Origin: Chloroflexota bacterium
Lineage (GTDB): Bacteria; Chloroflexota; UBA11872
Assembly: GCA_022824495.1 (NCBI GenBank)
Contig: JAJDZU010000014.1
Coordinates: 116,829 to 180,828, forward strand
Length of the DNA stretch: 64,000 bases
Direction: 5' to 3'
The position numbers and the translations under genes were made by a program. Positions 1-8,959 of the stretch are shown here, in pieces. Each line of letters starts with the position of its first letter. The stretch's first letter is position 1. The notes under the pieces are model-generated. The model worked only from the letters and a program-made list of their open reading frames with translations, was not told where the DNA came from and did no database searches.

Positions 1-1
1 G

Positions 2-568
2 GCGCTGACAGGCCTTGATGACAAGGTCGATGCACTCGTGGAGGCTGGCCGGCTTGAGTCCGACCAGGTGGACGACTACAAGGCCGCCGCCGAGCAGCGA
101 GTCCGCGACTGGTTGGACGGCACCTATGAAGGCAAGCGCGGCCTGGGCCGCGGCCGCGTCGGCGGCAAGGGCGTCGGGCTGATCAGCATCGTCTCGGAAG
201 AGACCGGTGTGTCCGTCGAGGACATCCGAACCAAACTCTCCGACGGCGACAGCCTGTCCGCCATCATTGAGGAAGCCGACGGCGACGTCACCGCGGTGAC
301 GGACACCGCGATGGAGGCCTTCGAAACGCGCCTGACCACGGCGATCGAAAACGGCCGCGTCGACGCCGACAAGGCCGACGAACTCCGCCAGTCAATGCGC
401 GAGCGCATTGAAGCGGCCCTGGAGGCCGAGGGCGGCGCCCACATGAAGGCCCGCAGTAAATCCGGGTCGCGCGACTGCGGTCGCGGGCACGGGCGCCATT
501 ACCGAGGCGCCGGAGCAGGCGCCGACAAGGTGTCCCTGCCAATCGGAGCAACCCCAGCTACGGCCTAG
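2..568 (+). CDS. Hypothetical helical protein, 5' end outside the window
   Basis: I do not recognise this protein. The frame is open without a stop back to the first bases of the window (reading ALTGLDDKVDALVEAGRL), so the gene almost certainly starts upstream; a GTG at 38 is only the first in-window start. The visible part is rich in charged amphipathic helix, with two similar segments of the type 'aLveaGrleSDQvddYKaaaeqRvrdwL' and 'LttAIenGRVDADKADELRqsM'. Repeats of this sort occur in secreted or cytoplasmic helical-bundle proteins of unknown function. The last 40 residues are low-complexity and basic (Gly/Arg/His-rich). A strong hairpin with a T-run follows about 45 nt after the stop. Existence is well supported by codon structure and the terminator; function is unknown. 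Confidence 0.7.
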   Translation, partial: ALTGLDDKVDALVEAGRLESDQVDDYKAAAEQRVRDWLDGTYEGKRGLGRGRVGGKGVGLISIVSEETGVSVEDIRTKLSDGDSLSAIIEEADGDVTAVTDTAMEAFETRLTTAIENGRVDADKADELRQSMRERIEAALEAEGGAHMKARSKSGSRDCGRGHGRHYRGAGAGADKVSLPIGATPATA

Positions 569-614
569 CCGCGCACTCCCTCCCCCTGCGCGACTTGCGC
601 CACTCCCGCCGGCT

Positions 615-657
615 GCGGGGTCTGTGCCGACCAGGCACAGGCCCCGCGGCTTCTTTT
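615..657 (+). terminator. Rho-independent terminator after the first gene
   Basis: A 14-bp stem (615-628 with 634-647, one G-T pair) closes a 5-nt loop and is followed by the T-rich run TTCTTTT. It lies 47 nt after the stop of the plus-strand gene and before the convergent DUF1697 gene, so it could serve both. Confidence 0.75.
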
Positions 658-673
658 GCGCTCCTCGACACCG

Positions 674-1258
674 TCAAGCGCCGCTTACCATCTCGTGCAG
701 CTTGCAGACAGTGCGCCAGTTGCGAATGGTGCACACCGTCCCCAACGTTCGGTCAAAGTAGGCGTTGTCGAGCTTTGACCGCGCGACGCCGGCGGGAAAG
801 TGGAGATAGACCTCGTCTCCTCGCACCTCAAAGGCGTCCGGCGGCGAGCGATCCGGATCGAGCGTCGCCACCCGTGCCGGGTCTGGCGTATCGGCGAGGA
901 ATCCAACGTGAAGCTTGCCCGGATCCGCGCCCGCGGCCAGGAACGGGTTTCCGCTGACGACGCCGGCCCAATCCGCCCCCGTCCGAATCACCACCGGAAC
1001 CTGATACCCGTGGCTCGAAGCGATCGCGGCCGTGATCCGTGCCGACAGGCCGTCCACCAGCGACTCAGCCGCTCGAAACACTACGTTGCCACTCTGGATG
1101 TACGTCCGGACGTCCTGGCACCCCACCTCCGCGAATATCTTCACCAACTCGCCCTTGAGCAGCTTGTTTCCGCCACCCACGTTGATGCCGCGTAGCAAGG
1201 CAACATACCTGTGGCTGGCCGCCTCGCGGTCGGCTCGATCCCGATCCGGCATCAGCAA
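674..1258 (-). CDS. DUF1697 family protein
   Basis: The N-terminal segment RYVALLRGINVGG, followed by a Lys-rich helix and the 'YIQSGNVVF' strand about 40 residues later, is the hallmark of the DUF1697 family (about 180 residues, ferredoxin-like fold, no assigned biochemical role). The length of 194 residues matches the family. The start used gives MLMPDRDRADREAASHRYVALL; a start at Met3 is equally possible. The gene stands alone: it converges with the first gene and is followed on the plus side by the hydrolase array. The family assignment is confident; function remains unknown. Confidence 0.85.
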   Translation of the reverse strand: MLMPDRDRADREAASHRYVALLRGINVGGGNKLLKGELVKIFAEVGCQDVRTYIQSGNVVFRAAESLVDGLSARITAAIASSHGYQVPVVIRTGADWAGVVSGNPFLAAGADPGKLHVGFLADTPDPARVATLDPDRSPPDAFEVRGDEVYLHFPAGVARSKLDNAYFDRTLGTVCTIRNWRTVCKLHEMVSGA

Positions 1259-1376
1259 CTACCTCTCGCTAAGGGCGGAAGCCCTCGACACGTTGCATGC
1301 GTCATCCGAAGCAGGCTGCCCACGCCTCGCGCCTCGCGTGGTGCGCCACGTCGTCGTTGCGCCGCTTACCGGGCGG

Positions 1377-2909
1377 CTAATACCCACCGCGACACCCGGC
1401 AATCCAGGCCTCCTGGTTCGCAAACAAGCGGTCGGGCCAGTGGCCGTGTATCCACATGGCCATGTCCGATAACCCCCCCCAACTCATGCGTGCTCCGGTG
1501 TCCGAATTGGACTCGCTCATCTTGAGTTCGTCCACTAACGCGTGGTTGTGGTTGGGATAGAGGCGAAACGCGACATTTCGCCGCTGGTCAAGGCTTGCAA
1601 TCCAGGTTTCCGCATCCTCGGGAGGTACGACGCGGTCCCTTCCGACCGAAATGACCAGAATCGGTACTTGTAGCCGGTAGGCGGCGTCTACCGGCCGGTA
1701 GGTGCCCAGGTGGGCAAAGTAGCTTCGATGAACGGCTATGTTCTGAGGCGCCGCTCCCCCGGCGACCCACGCGCTGATCGATTCCGAGAGGGCCTTCGCT
1801 GCTCGAGTTGAGCGCTGATCAACGACCGTTACGTCGCCATCGAGGCTGCGGCGATAGCGGCTGTGGCGCCACACCCAGTCGTGAAGCAATCCACTTGGCG
1901 CCACCGCGATGATCAGGCCGGCGATGGCTGGGTCGCGCAGCGCAACCATTGGCGCCGCAAAGCCGGCAAGACTGACGCCCGAGACATAGATCCGTCCGGG
2001 ATCTACCCGTGGAGTCCGCCGGAGGATCTCAACCGCTGCCAGCGTGTCATCAACTAGCTCGTCGTCAATGGTGAACTCTTGCTGCCGCGCCGTTTCCAGT
2101 GCATGGGCGTGAGTACGCCGGTCGAAGCGCAGGCTGGCCACTTCGCGAGTAGCAAGCCCCCAGGCTAAGTCTCGAGTCACTTTTGTTGACACTCCAGTGC
2201 CGTCTCGGTCTGCGCCACCCGTGAGCACAACGGCTGGAAACGGCCCCGAGCCGACTGGGATCGTAATGACTCCCGGCAATTCCCAGGGAGCCTGTCCCAC
2301 CACAACCTCGAATTCCTCGAAGTTGTCCAACTCGGCGTACGGCGGCGGTGGGTATCCAGCTGCCGTATCAAGATCCCCCATGGCCTCATTGACTCGATAG
2401 CCGGCAATCCGTCCGTCTGATACGAGCTTGATTTCGACATGAACCTCGCGCGGGCCCTCGGGCGTTGCGAGCGTCAGCCGTAGCGTTAAGTCCAGCCGGT
2501 TGTACATGGCGCCGAAGAACGGCTGATCGGAAAGATCAAGCGCGAGGAGCTTGGCGTCACCCTCGCGGTCCACCGTCCGCCAGAACGTCTCAAGGCCAGC
2601 CGAGCACAGCGAGTCCGCACCCCACTGCTCCGGAGCCAGCATCTCGTACGCAGCCTGAAACTCGTTGTCTGCCATTGCCCGCACGAACTCACCGGCGCGA
2701 GCCTCCGGGTCGAATGCAAACGGATCCACCCTTAAGTTGGGTGGCGCAGGCGTCGCCGCCTCGCAAGCCGTCGTGGTGACGGCATCGAAGATGAGGACGA
2801 TGCTCACCAGCACGGCGACCGCACCGCCGAACAGCCCAAACCCAGCGGCCAGCACAACGTGCGTCCACCACGCAGCAAGATGCAGCCAATTCGTGGGCCT
2901 CAGCCGCAC
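1377..2909 (-). CDS. Membrane-anchored DUF3887-alpha/beta hydrolase, paralog 1
   Basis: First of five paralogs in this window. From the N terminus: a transmembrane segment (about residues 10-45), a conserved 'ACEAATPAPP' linker, a DUF3887-like domain with the motif 'EFVRAMADNEFQAAYEMLAPE', then a prolyl-oligopeptidase/dienelactone-hydrolase-like alpha/beta hydrolase. The nucleophile elbow is GVSLAG, the acid is in the 'SVGRDRVVPPED' turn and the His in 'NHNHALVDE'. The oxyanion segment reads VVLTGGAD, without the His-Gly seen in paralogs 3 and 5. Serine hydrolase activity on a small ester or peptide is inferred; the substrate is unknown. The catalytic domain would be outside the membrane. The start given is GTG, aligned with the family start '(M/V)RLRP'; an ATG 96 nt upstream (3005) is also open but overlaps the aldo/keto reductase remnant. 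It ends in the family motif GCRGG. Confidence 0.85.
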   Translation of the reverse strand: MRLRPTNWLHLAAWWTHVVLAAGFGLFGGAVAVLVSIVLIFDAVTTTACEAATPAPPNLRVDPFAFDPEARAGEFVRAMADNEFQAAYEMLAPEQWGADSLCSAGLETFWRTVDREGDAKLLALDLSDQPFFGAMYNRLDLTLRLTLATPEGPREVHVEIKLVSDGRIAGYRVNEAMGDLDTAAGYPPPPYAELDNFEEFEVVVGQAPWELPGVITIPVGSGPFPAVVLTGGADRDGTGVSTKVTRDLAWGLATREVASLRFDRRTHAHALETARQQEFTIDDELVDDTLAAVEILRRTPRVDPGRIYVSGVSLAGFAAPMVALRDPAIAGLIIAVAPSGLLHDWVWRHSRYRRSLDGDVTVVDQRSTRAAKALSESISAWVAGGAAPQNIAVHRSYFAHLGTYRPVDAAYRLQVPILVISVGRDRVVPPEDAETWIASLDQRRNVAFRLYPNHNHALVDELKMSESNSDTGARMSWGGLSDMAMWIHGHWPDRLFANQEAWIAGCRGGY

Positions 2910-3003
2910 TGTCAACCTGGTGTCCTGTCCGACGCCGCCGGATTCTGGCCCAAGGTCGGCGCAATCTGCGAGCGGCTCGAAGTCTGGCCTCGAGTGATCA
3001 GCC

Positions 3004-3203
3004 ATGGAAATGCGGAGTCCGAGGGCAACGGGCGAGCGCGTCAGCGCCCTGTGCGTGGGCTGTTAGGAGATCGGCGGCCGGGCATGGGGCGAATCCCCAG
3101 GCCTGTGCGGCATTCGACCGGTCCTGCAGGCCTTCGATACCGGCAGCACCACGTTCCAAACGGTCGAGGTCTACCGCAACGGGAGGAGGCGCCGCTGCCG
3201 GGA
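3004..3203 (+). pseudogene. Decayed 5' fragment of an aldo/keto reductase gene
   Basis: This stretch matches the first ~200 nt of the intact aldo/keto reductase that starts at 5158, from the ATGGAAATGCGGAG start region through the 'GTCGAGGTCTACCGCAACGG' segment (intact copy: GTCGAGGTCTACGGCAACGG). The codon for Trp21 is TAG, giving a nonsense change, and several further substitutions are present. Similarity fades after about 3200, where hydrolase 2 begins on the other strand. It is a truncated, non-functional duplicate left when a hydrolase/AKR unit was copied. Confidence 0.8.
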
Positions 3204-4844
3204 GGACGGCACTTTCGGTCTGGCTCGTCTTGGTTGCATCACGTCACGGCCAAAGGCGCCACTGGGGGCCATGCCTCCGCGGCACCCCGCCCGCCAGCCT
3301 GGCGTGCCGATACACGGCAGCTCGGGCCGCGCACCGCCGATCCAGGCCGCGATGTCCTCGATCACCTCAACGCCCACGTAGCCATGCGGCCGCAACTCCG
3401 ACCCGGTCCCCGCCGTGAACTCCACCAACCCGTGACTGAGGTCGGCGTACAAGCGAAAGACCACGTCCTGGTGTCCCTGCAGCCCGCGGATCCATCCCAT
3501 CGCGTCGTCTTGCGTCAGGCGCGTGTCGGCGTTGCTGTGAAGGATCAGCAGCGGCACCTCCAGGTCGCGTGCGGTCTCCTCGGGACGGGACGCCGCCAGG
3601 TCAAGGTGGTACGCCGGTCGCACGGATATGTCCGGCATCACGGCTTCGCCCGCCGCCAGTGCCTCAACGTCCGCAACCTGCGCCCGGGTCCGGTCGATGA
3701 TGCGCTGCACGACGGCCTGCGACGGGTCCTCGGGATCTGAGTTCCGGTAAGTTCGCTCAAGGGCGCGGATGCGACTCTGCAGCATCGACCCGCTGGGCGC
3801 TGAGGCGATAATCACGCCAGCCACGTCGGGCGCCTGCTGCCCAATTCGTGGCGCGGCAAACCCACCGAGGCTCACTCCCAGGACGTATATCCGCGCCTCG
3901 TCAATTCGCGGCGATTGGCGCAAGGCCTGCACCGCCGCCAGCGCGTCCAACACATACTCGTCGTCGATGGTGAACTCGTCCTGCCGCGCAAAGGCCAGCG
4001 CATGTGTCCAGTTACCTTGGTCGTAGCGCAACGTGGCGATACCCCGGCTTGCCAGCCCCCAGGCTAGGTCACGGTTTCTTTTGGTGGCGGCGAGTGTCCC
4101 GTCACGATCAGGACGCAGACTTTGCCCCTGGACGAGAACTACGGCCGGGTGCGGTCCCGGACCATTCGGCACAGACAGCGTGCCGCCCACCTGCCACGGA
4201 GCCTCTCCCAGCGTGACCTCAATCTCCTCGAATGCAGTGAGATCCGCGTACGCTGGGGGAAGAAGCCTCGGCAACGGTCCAAGTTCTCGTTCTGCGTGGT
4301 CCGGCTCGAAACGAACGACCCGCCCGTCGCGCAGCAGCGAGACGCGCACCGGCGCCTCCGCCCACGGGCGCTCGTCCCAGCGCGAGCGAACGATGCGCAG
4401 CCAGACGCTCAACTCATCGCCGAGCGGTGAAAAAACAAGCGGCGCGTTGCTATCGACCAGCACGCTTGCATCGAAGAGATAGTCGCTGGGGTCCAGTCCG
4501 TACACCTGCTGGCGCCAGAGCGCCTCCAGGTGGTACTCGCAGAGCGAGTCGGTTGGAAGGAACTCAGGCGCCAACATGCTGTAGCCGGCTCGGGAGTCAT
4601 TATCCGTGAGCACCGCTGCGAAGGCCTGCGCCCGCGCGCCTGGGTCGAAGTCAAATGGCGCGGCCTCGAAGTCCGGCGCGGCTGGCTGCGCCGACCAGCA
4701 GTAAGGATCCTCGCGGATCACGGCCTTTTCTTGGGCGTCGTGCCTCACAAACAGCGTAAGGCTAGCGGCCAACACCACAGCCCCGACCACTCCGGCGATA
4801 CCCAACGCCGCGTTCAATTGCCGCGCCGTCCACCGAAACCTCAC
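3171..4844 (-). CDS. Membrane-anchored DUF3887-alpha/beta hydrolase, paralog 2, with aberrant C-terminal tail
   Basis: It has the same architecture as paralog 1: a TM helix near the start, a DUF3887-like domain ('AFAAVLTDNDSRAGYSMLAPE'), and a hydrolase core with GVSLGG nucleophile elbow, 'HSNADTRLTQDD' acid loop and 'DLSHGLVEF' His. The oxyanion segment reads VVLVQGQS. The family normally ends within a few residues of GCRGG. Here the frame runs on for about 33 basic residues (MAPSGAFGRDV...LLPLR) and stops inside the antisense of the aldo/keto reductase remnant, so the original stop was probably lost at a duplication junction. The chosen GTG start aligns with the family start; a TTG at 4880 extends it by 12 residues. 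Likely an extracellular-facing serine hydrolase of unknown substrate. Confidence 0.83.
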   Translation of the reverse strand: MRFRWTARQLNAALGIAGVVGAVVLAASLTLFVRHDAQEKAVIREDPYCWSAQPAAPDFEAAPFDFDPGARAQAFAAVLTDNDSRAGYSMLAPEFLPTDSLCEYHLEALWRQQVYGLDPSDYLFDASVLVDSNAPLVFSPLGDELSVWLRIVRSRWDERPWAEAPVRVSLLRDGRVVRFEPDHAERELGPLPRLLPPAYADLTAFEEIEVTLGEAPWQVGGTLSVPNGPGPHPAVVLVQGQSLRPDRDGTLAATKRNRDLAWGLASRGIATLRYDQGNWTHALAFARQDEFTIDDEYVLDALAAVQALRQSPRIDEARIYVLGVSLGGFAAPRIGQQAPDVAGVIIASAPSGSMLQSRIRALERTYRNSDPEDPSQAVVQRIIDRTRAQVADVEALAAGEAVMPDISVRPAYHLDLAASRPEETARDLEVPLLILHSNADTRLTQDDAMGWIRGLQGHQDVVFRLYADLSHGLVEFTAGTGSELRPHGYVGVEVIEDIAAWIGGARPELPCIGTPGWRAGCRGGMAPSGAFGRDVMQPRRARPKVPSSRQRRLLPLR

Positions 4845-5157
4845 AAGCTCTTCGGTTCCCTGAGCCGCCACGGCTCGCAAACTGGCGCTCCGACGGCGCG
4901 ACGCCTCACGTCACGTCGCGTCACTGCCGGCACGCACCCAAGAATCAATGTGGTAACGCTGTCTGTTGGCCGCGCACACGGCGAGCGGAGATGGCCATGC
5001 GGATTTGCCTTCGTTCGTGCGCCCTCATCTCGGCCAATTGTCTATGCTCGCAGACCAGCGCTGCGGACGTGCGATGCGTCGCCGACTCGCGTCAAGGCAT
5101 GCCAGGTGCCAAGACCCCGCCGCGGCGGGCACTGGCGGAACACTCGGGAGATTGGCC

Positions 5158-6117
5158 ATGGAAATGCGGAGCTTGGGGGCCACGGGCGAGCGCGTCAGCG
5201 CCCTCTGCATGGGCTGTTGGGAAATCGGCGGCCAGGCCTGGGGCGACTTCCCGGCCTGGGACGGCGTGCGCCTGGTCCAGCGGGCCTTCGACGCCGGCAT
5301 CACCACCTTTGATACGGCCGAGGTCTACGGCAACGGCCGCAGCGAAGTGCTGCTTGGCGAAGCGCTCTACGGCCGTCGCGACGACGCCTTCATCATCAGC
5401 AAGGTCGGCTACCTGCCCGGCACCGACGGCGCGCAGTCCATTCAGGGTGCCAAGCAGCCGCGCGACTACTCGCCCAAGCGCATTCGCGACGCCTGCGACC
5501 TGGCCCTGCGCCGCCTCCGCACCGAATACATCGACGCCTATCTCCTGCACGACCCCCCGTTGCACATCGTCAAGCACGAAGCGCCCTTCGCCGTCCTTGA
5601 GGAACTGCAGGCCGCAGGCAAGATCCGCTGGTGGGGCATCTCCGCCCGAACCGGTCAGCCCGAGACCGCCGTGGAAGCCATCCGGCGCTGGGGCGCGCCG
5701 GTTGTCGAGACGCCCTACAACGCTGTCGACGACGGAGCCGGCAACGAGTTGCTACCGCTGGCCGCCGAGCACGGAACCGGCGTCTTCGCGCGCTCGCCGT
5801 TCGCCAACGGCCTGATCCTCCTGAGCGAAGCGGAGCTTGCCGCGCTCCCCGCCAGCGACTGGCGCCAGTCCGAGATGTTCCGTGAGCGCCTGGCCGACGC
5901 CGCCGGCCCGCGCGAACGCATCCAGGACATCGCCGACCTCCGCGACGAATTGCCGTATGAGACCGCGATGCGATTCGTGCTGGGCCATCAGGCCGCGTCA
6001 ACCTGCATCGTCGGCCTGTCGAATGCCGACGACATCGCGGCCAACACCCCCGTCGGCGACCCGCCCTACCTGAGCGCCGAGGAAATCGCCGTCATCCGCG
6101 GGCAGACGTCCGGGTAG
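5158..6117 (+). CDS. Aldo/keto reductase
   Basis: A 319-residue NADPH-dependent aldo/keto reductase with a TIM-barrel fold. The catalytic tetrad is visible: Asp52 and Tyr57 in 'FDTAEVYGNG', Lys82 in 'IISKVGY' and His131 in 'YLLHDPP'. The C-terminal cofactor segment 'STCIVGLSNADDI' is present. The start is the ATG in 'GGCCATGGAAATG'; an upstream in-frame extension lacks family similarity. The closest family type is the general stereoselective or plant-potassium-channel-beta-like AKR group acting on small carbonyls or sugars; the substrate is not predictable. It is transcribed divergently from hydrolase 2 and converges with the enolase-superfamily gene. A broken copy of its 5' end lies at 3004. 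Confidence 0.92.
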   Translation: MEMRSLGATGERVSALCMGCWEIGGQAWGDFPAWDGVRLVQRAFDAGITTFDTAEVYGNGRSEVLLGEALYGRRDDAFIISKVGYLPGTDGAQSIQGAKQPRDYSPKRIRDACDLALRRLRTEYIDAYLLHDPPLHIVKHEAPFAVLEELQAAGKIRWWGISARTGQPETAVEAIRRWGAPVVETPYNAVDDGAGNELLPLAAEHGTGVFARSPFANGLILLSEAELAALPASDWRQSEMFRERLADAAGPRERIQDIADLRDELPYETAMRFVLGHQAASTCIVGLSNADDIAANTPVGDPPYLSAEEIAVIRGQTSG

Positions 6118-6155
6118 CTCCGCGGCTCAGCTGTTCCGTCGAACCGTCAGGCCTC

Positions 6156-7370
6156 TCACCAGCTCAGTTCGCGTTCGGCGGTCACCTTCGACTCGTCAAT
6201 CTCCACACCGACGCCGGGTCCATTCGGCGGGCTGATCATGCCGTTCACCGGCACGACGGGATTCTTGAAAAAGAACTGCCGCAACTCGTTCCACTTCACC
6301 AGGTACTCCACGTAGGGACAAAGCGGCGGCGGCCAGGCCGCGCTGAGATGCGCGTTGACCGGAACCGACGCCCCATGCGGAATCAGCGGCACGTCATAGA
6401 CCGAGCAGATAGTTGCGATCTTCAGCATTTCGCTCACGCCGCCCGCCCACATGGTGTCGGCCTGATAGATGTCCACCGCGCCGGCCTTCATGTAGTCGCG
6501 CGTGCCCCAGCGCGTGTACTCGTGCTCGCCGCCGGAAATGGGAACGGGTGAGGCCGCCCGAATTCGGGCGTAGTTGGCAATGTCGTCGGACTTGACCGGC
6601 TCCTCGATCCAATACGGCCGGTGCTCGGCCATCCGCCGCGCCATGTCCAGCGTGTAGCGCACGTTCCAGCTGCTCCAGGCGTCGATCATCACGTCCACGT
6701 CGTCGCCCACGGCCTCCCGCAGAGTGCGCATCAGTTCCACGTTGCGCCGCGCGCCCGCCTCCCCGTCGTCGGGGGCATAGCGCACAAACCACTTGGTGGC
6801 TTGGTAGCCCTCGGCCACAAACTGCCGCGCGCGCTCGGCCGCCCGCTCGGGCTCGATCGAGAATCCCAGCGCGCTGGCGTAGGCCGGAATCTCCTTCCGC
6901 ACCGGCCCGCCCAGCAGCCGGTACAGCGGCTGCCCCAACCACTTGCCCTTCAGATCCCAGAGCGCCGTGTCGATGGCGCTCAGCGCGAACATTGGCGAGC
7001 CCTTGCGCCCGTGAATCATGTATCGGTAAAGCTGATCCCAAATCCGCTCGCTGGCCAGCGGGTCGGCGCCCAGGATGAACGGCGTGATCTGCGTATCGAT
7101 GACAAAGGCGTCCGGCACATCAATCGGCCCGGCCATCCCGCTGACGCCTTCATCGGTCTCGATCGTCACAAACACCCACGACAGATCATCGGCGCCGTCC
7201 ACGTCCCGCGCTTTGGGAATGTGCTGGTCCGGATCGCGCTTATGTTCCGGATACACATCCAGCGGCCGCACCAGCCGCTCTTCCCAGAACTCACCCTCCG
7301 ACTCAAACCGGCCATGCAGTTCCGTCAGGCGAACGTTAGTGATTCGGATGGGGGCCTCTCCCGGTTCCAA
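6156..7370 (-). CDS. Mandelate racemase/muconate lactonizing enzyme family protein (enolase superfamily)
   Basis: A 404-residue member of the enolase superfamily. The N-terminal capping domain begins 'IRITNVRLTELHG'. The barrel carries the expected Lys/Arg strand 'ATKWFVRYAP' and metal-ligand segments 'VDVMIDAWSSW' (Asp), 'YWIEEPV' (Glu) and 'SGGEHEY' (Glu-His), followed by 'ADTMWAGGVSEM'. This resembles the mandelate-racemase or sugar-acid-dehydratase subgroup, so the likely reaction is Mg-dependent proton abstraction and dehydration of a hexonate or related acid sugar. No aldolase or kinase for the product lies nearby. It sits between the aldo/keto reductase and the first tape-measure-like gene. 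Assignment to family is firm; the substrate is open. Confidence 0.92.
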   Translation of the reverse strand: MEPGEAPIRITNVRLTELHGRFESEGEFWEERLVRPLDVYPEHKRDPDQHIPKARDVDGADDLSWVFVTIETDEGVSGMAGPIDVPDAFVIDTQITPFILGADPLASERIWDQLYRYMIHGRKGSPMFALSAIDTALWDLKGKWLGQPLYRLLGGPVRKEIPAYASALGFSIEPERAAERARQFVAEGYQATKWFVRYAPDDGEAGARRNVELMRTLREAVGDDVDVMIDAWSSWNVRYTLDMARRMAEHRPYWIEEPVKSDDIANYARIRAASPVPISGGEHEYTRWGTRDYMKAGAVDIYQADTMWAGGVSEMLKIATICSVYDVPLIPHGASVPVNAHLSAAWPPPLCPYVEYLVKWNELRQFFFKNPVVPVNGMISPPNGPGVGVEIDESKVTAERELSW

Positions 7371-7396
7371 CGGCGCGGGGCGCGTTGGAGCCTAAT

Positions 7397-7434
7397 GCAC
7401 CGAGGCCGCCTCCACCCGGAGGCGGCCTCGGTGC
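7397..7434 (-). terminator. Long GC-rich hairpin after tape-measure-like gene copy 1
   Basis: A perfect 17-bp inverted repeat (7397-7413 with 7418-7434) with a 4-nt loop lies 113 nt downstream of the tape-measure-like gene and just upstream of the enolase gene. There is no clear U-run on either strand. A hairpin with the same GAGGCCGCC-type core follows the second tape-measure-like gene at 11166. Confidence 0.55.
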
Positions 7435-7546
7435 CGGCTATTTCACCGGCTCGACGACCCGGTCCTGGCACGCCGAATGTCTATAAACCCTCGCAATCCA
7501 GGCGTGGAACTCGTCAGCGCAAGCCTGCGGCGCGGGCCGCTGAGCC

Positions 7547-8959
7547 TTAGTTGAACCCCAGGTCCACGGTGCGGCGGCTGGTGCGGATCAGTTCCTGCCG
7601 GAGGCGCTGGGCCAGGTCGCGTTCGGCCACCACGCTGCCTTCCACGTTCAGATGCACGTGCACGTCACCGCCCAGCCGCGGGTTCGGAACCACCTGCGAG
7701 CCGCGCGGCAGGTTGACCAACTCCGGTCCCATTTCTCCGACCAGCGCCAGTTCGCCCGGCGCAAACGATGTGCCGCTAGCAAAGGTGGGCACGGGAATAC
7801 CCAGTTTCTGAGCCGCTCTGACAGCGCGCTCACGGCCCAGCTTCCGTTCTCGCTCGGTGCGTCCGTTCTTGGCCAGGTTGACCGCCACTTGGTAGTAGTG
7901 TCCCCACGATTCGCCCTCACCCGGGTTGTAGCGCGGGTCGTGGGCTAGTGGGTCGGTCTTCATGCGAGCCGCTCCCCGGCCGGACGGCCGGGCGGATGAC
8001 CCACCAGATCCGGACGGCATCCGAGGCACAGCGGCCAGAAGGCCGAGCGCACCCACCGTTGCCAGCGTCTGGTCTTCCAGCGTCCCCATTTGCCCGATCA
8101 TCTCAGGCAGCCGCTCTCTCGAGGTCTCGGCAAACGACGCGTTCACGTCCGCAATGTGCCCCGGGGTGGCGGCAATGACTTCGTTGACGCCTGTGACCGT
8201 ACCGGTAAGCCCGACTACTTCATCCTTGAAGTCTCGCGAGTGTCTCCCGGCATTGGCTGCCGCCGGTGCGTATTCGTCGACTCCGTCCTTCAATATTTTG
8301 ATTATTCCGGGGAATGCTTCAACGTCTGGAGCTGCGAGGCGCACATTGTTCGTGGCTACCCATTGGCCGACCACTTCATGTGGGGTCTTATCCGTCATGA
8401 TCGGGATCTGTTCTGGACGGGGGGACCAGTGTTCAATGAAGTCCTTCTGAAAGATCCACCGATCAGCGCCTTCGTTTATGGCTTTAGGCACCTTTGCTGC
8501 GGCGTTTTGGCCTCGGTGGAGCGTATTCGGCGCTAATGCCATCTGTGCTCGTATTGACTCGATCTCGTTTTGACCGCTGCTGCGCACTTTCTCATAGATG
8601 GCCCCCTTCACCCCCTCAGCGATTTCGCCCCACCCACGCCACGCCTCGACAGCCATGTCCTTGTACGCATCTACAACTTCGGCGGCGGCCTCCTTCGCCC
8701 CGGTCACAAGGTCTTCGAGGAGGTCTCGACCATGCTCGACCGGCTCTGGACGCCCGCGGTGCAGTTCGCCCCAGATCGGATCGTGCGACGGAGCGTTCTG
8801 TCCCACGTGAAACGCCGGATGCGAGACGATCGCCTGCCGTCGCTCCCAGGCGGCTCGGCGCTCGGCGTTTCCTTTGAAGACGGCCTTGCCTTCCTGCCGG
8901 GTCATAGAGGAGCCACCGAGTTCACCCTGGGTGACGGGATCGAATCGCTGGGGAGTCAT
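7547..8959 (-). CDS. Tape-measure-like protein, copy 1 (phage tail TMP C-terminal signature)
   Basis: A 470-residue protein whose last 90 residues carry the signature found near the end of phage tail tape-measure proteins: 'FAPGELALVGEMGPELVNL' followed by 'PRGSQVVPN', then a beta segment and the helical end 'DLAQRLRQELIRTSRRTV'. The middle has helical segments ('VDEYAPAAANAGRHSRDF', 'VNEVIAATPGHIADVNASF'), with a Gly/Ser-rich linker. It is far shorter than usual tape measures and no other tail gene is near. The start is the ATG of MTPQRFDP, preceded by GAAGGA 9 nt upstream and matching copy 2. About 46 percent of the protein aligns with copy 2 at 11292. It is transcribed from its own promoter at 9228. 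Role unknown: a relic of a prophage or a domesticated tail-derived protein. Confidence 0.8.
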   Translation of the reverse strand: MTPQRFDPVTQGELGGSSMTRQEGKAVFKGNAERRAAWERRQAIVSHPAFHVGQNAPSHDPIWGELHRGRPEPVEHGRDLLEDLVTGAKEAAAEVVDAYKDMAVEAWRGWGEIAEGVKGAIYEKVRSSGQNEIESIRAQMALAPNTLHRGQNAAAKVPKAINEGADRWIFQKDFIEHWSPRPEQIPIMTDKTPHEVVGQWVATNNVRLAAPDVEAFPGIIKILKDGVDEYAPAAANAGRHSRDFKDEVVGLTGTVTGVNEVIAATPGHIADVNASFAETSRERLPEMIGQMGTLEDQTLATVGALGLLAAVPRMPSGSGGSSARPSGRGAARMKTDPLAHDPRYNPGEGESWGHYYQVAVNLAKNGRTERERKLGRERAVRAAQKLGIPVPTFASGTSFAPGELALVGEMGPELVNLPRGSQVVPNPRLGGDVHVHLNVEGSVVAERDLAQRLRQELIRTSRRTVDLGFN

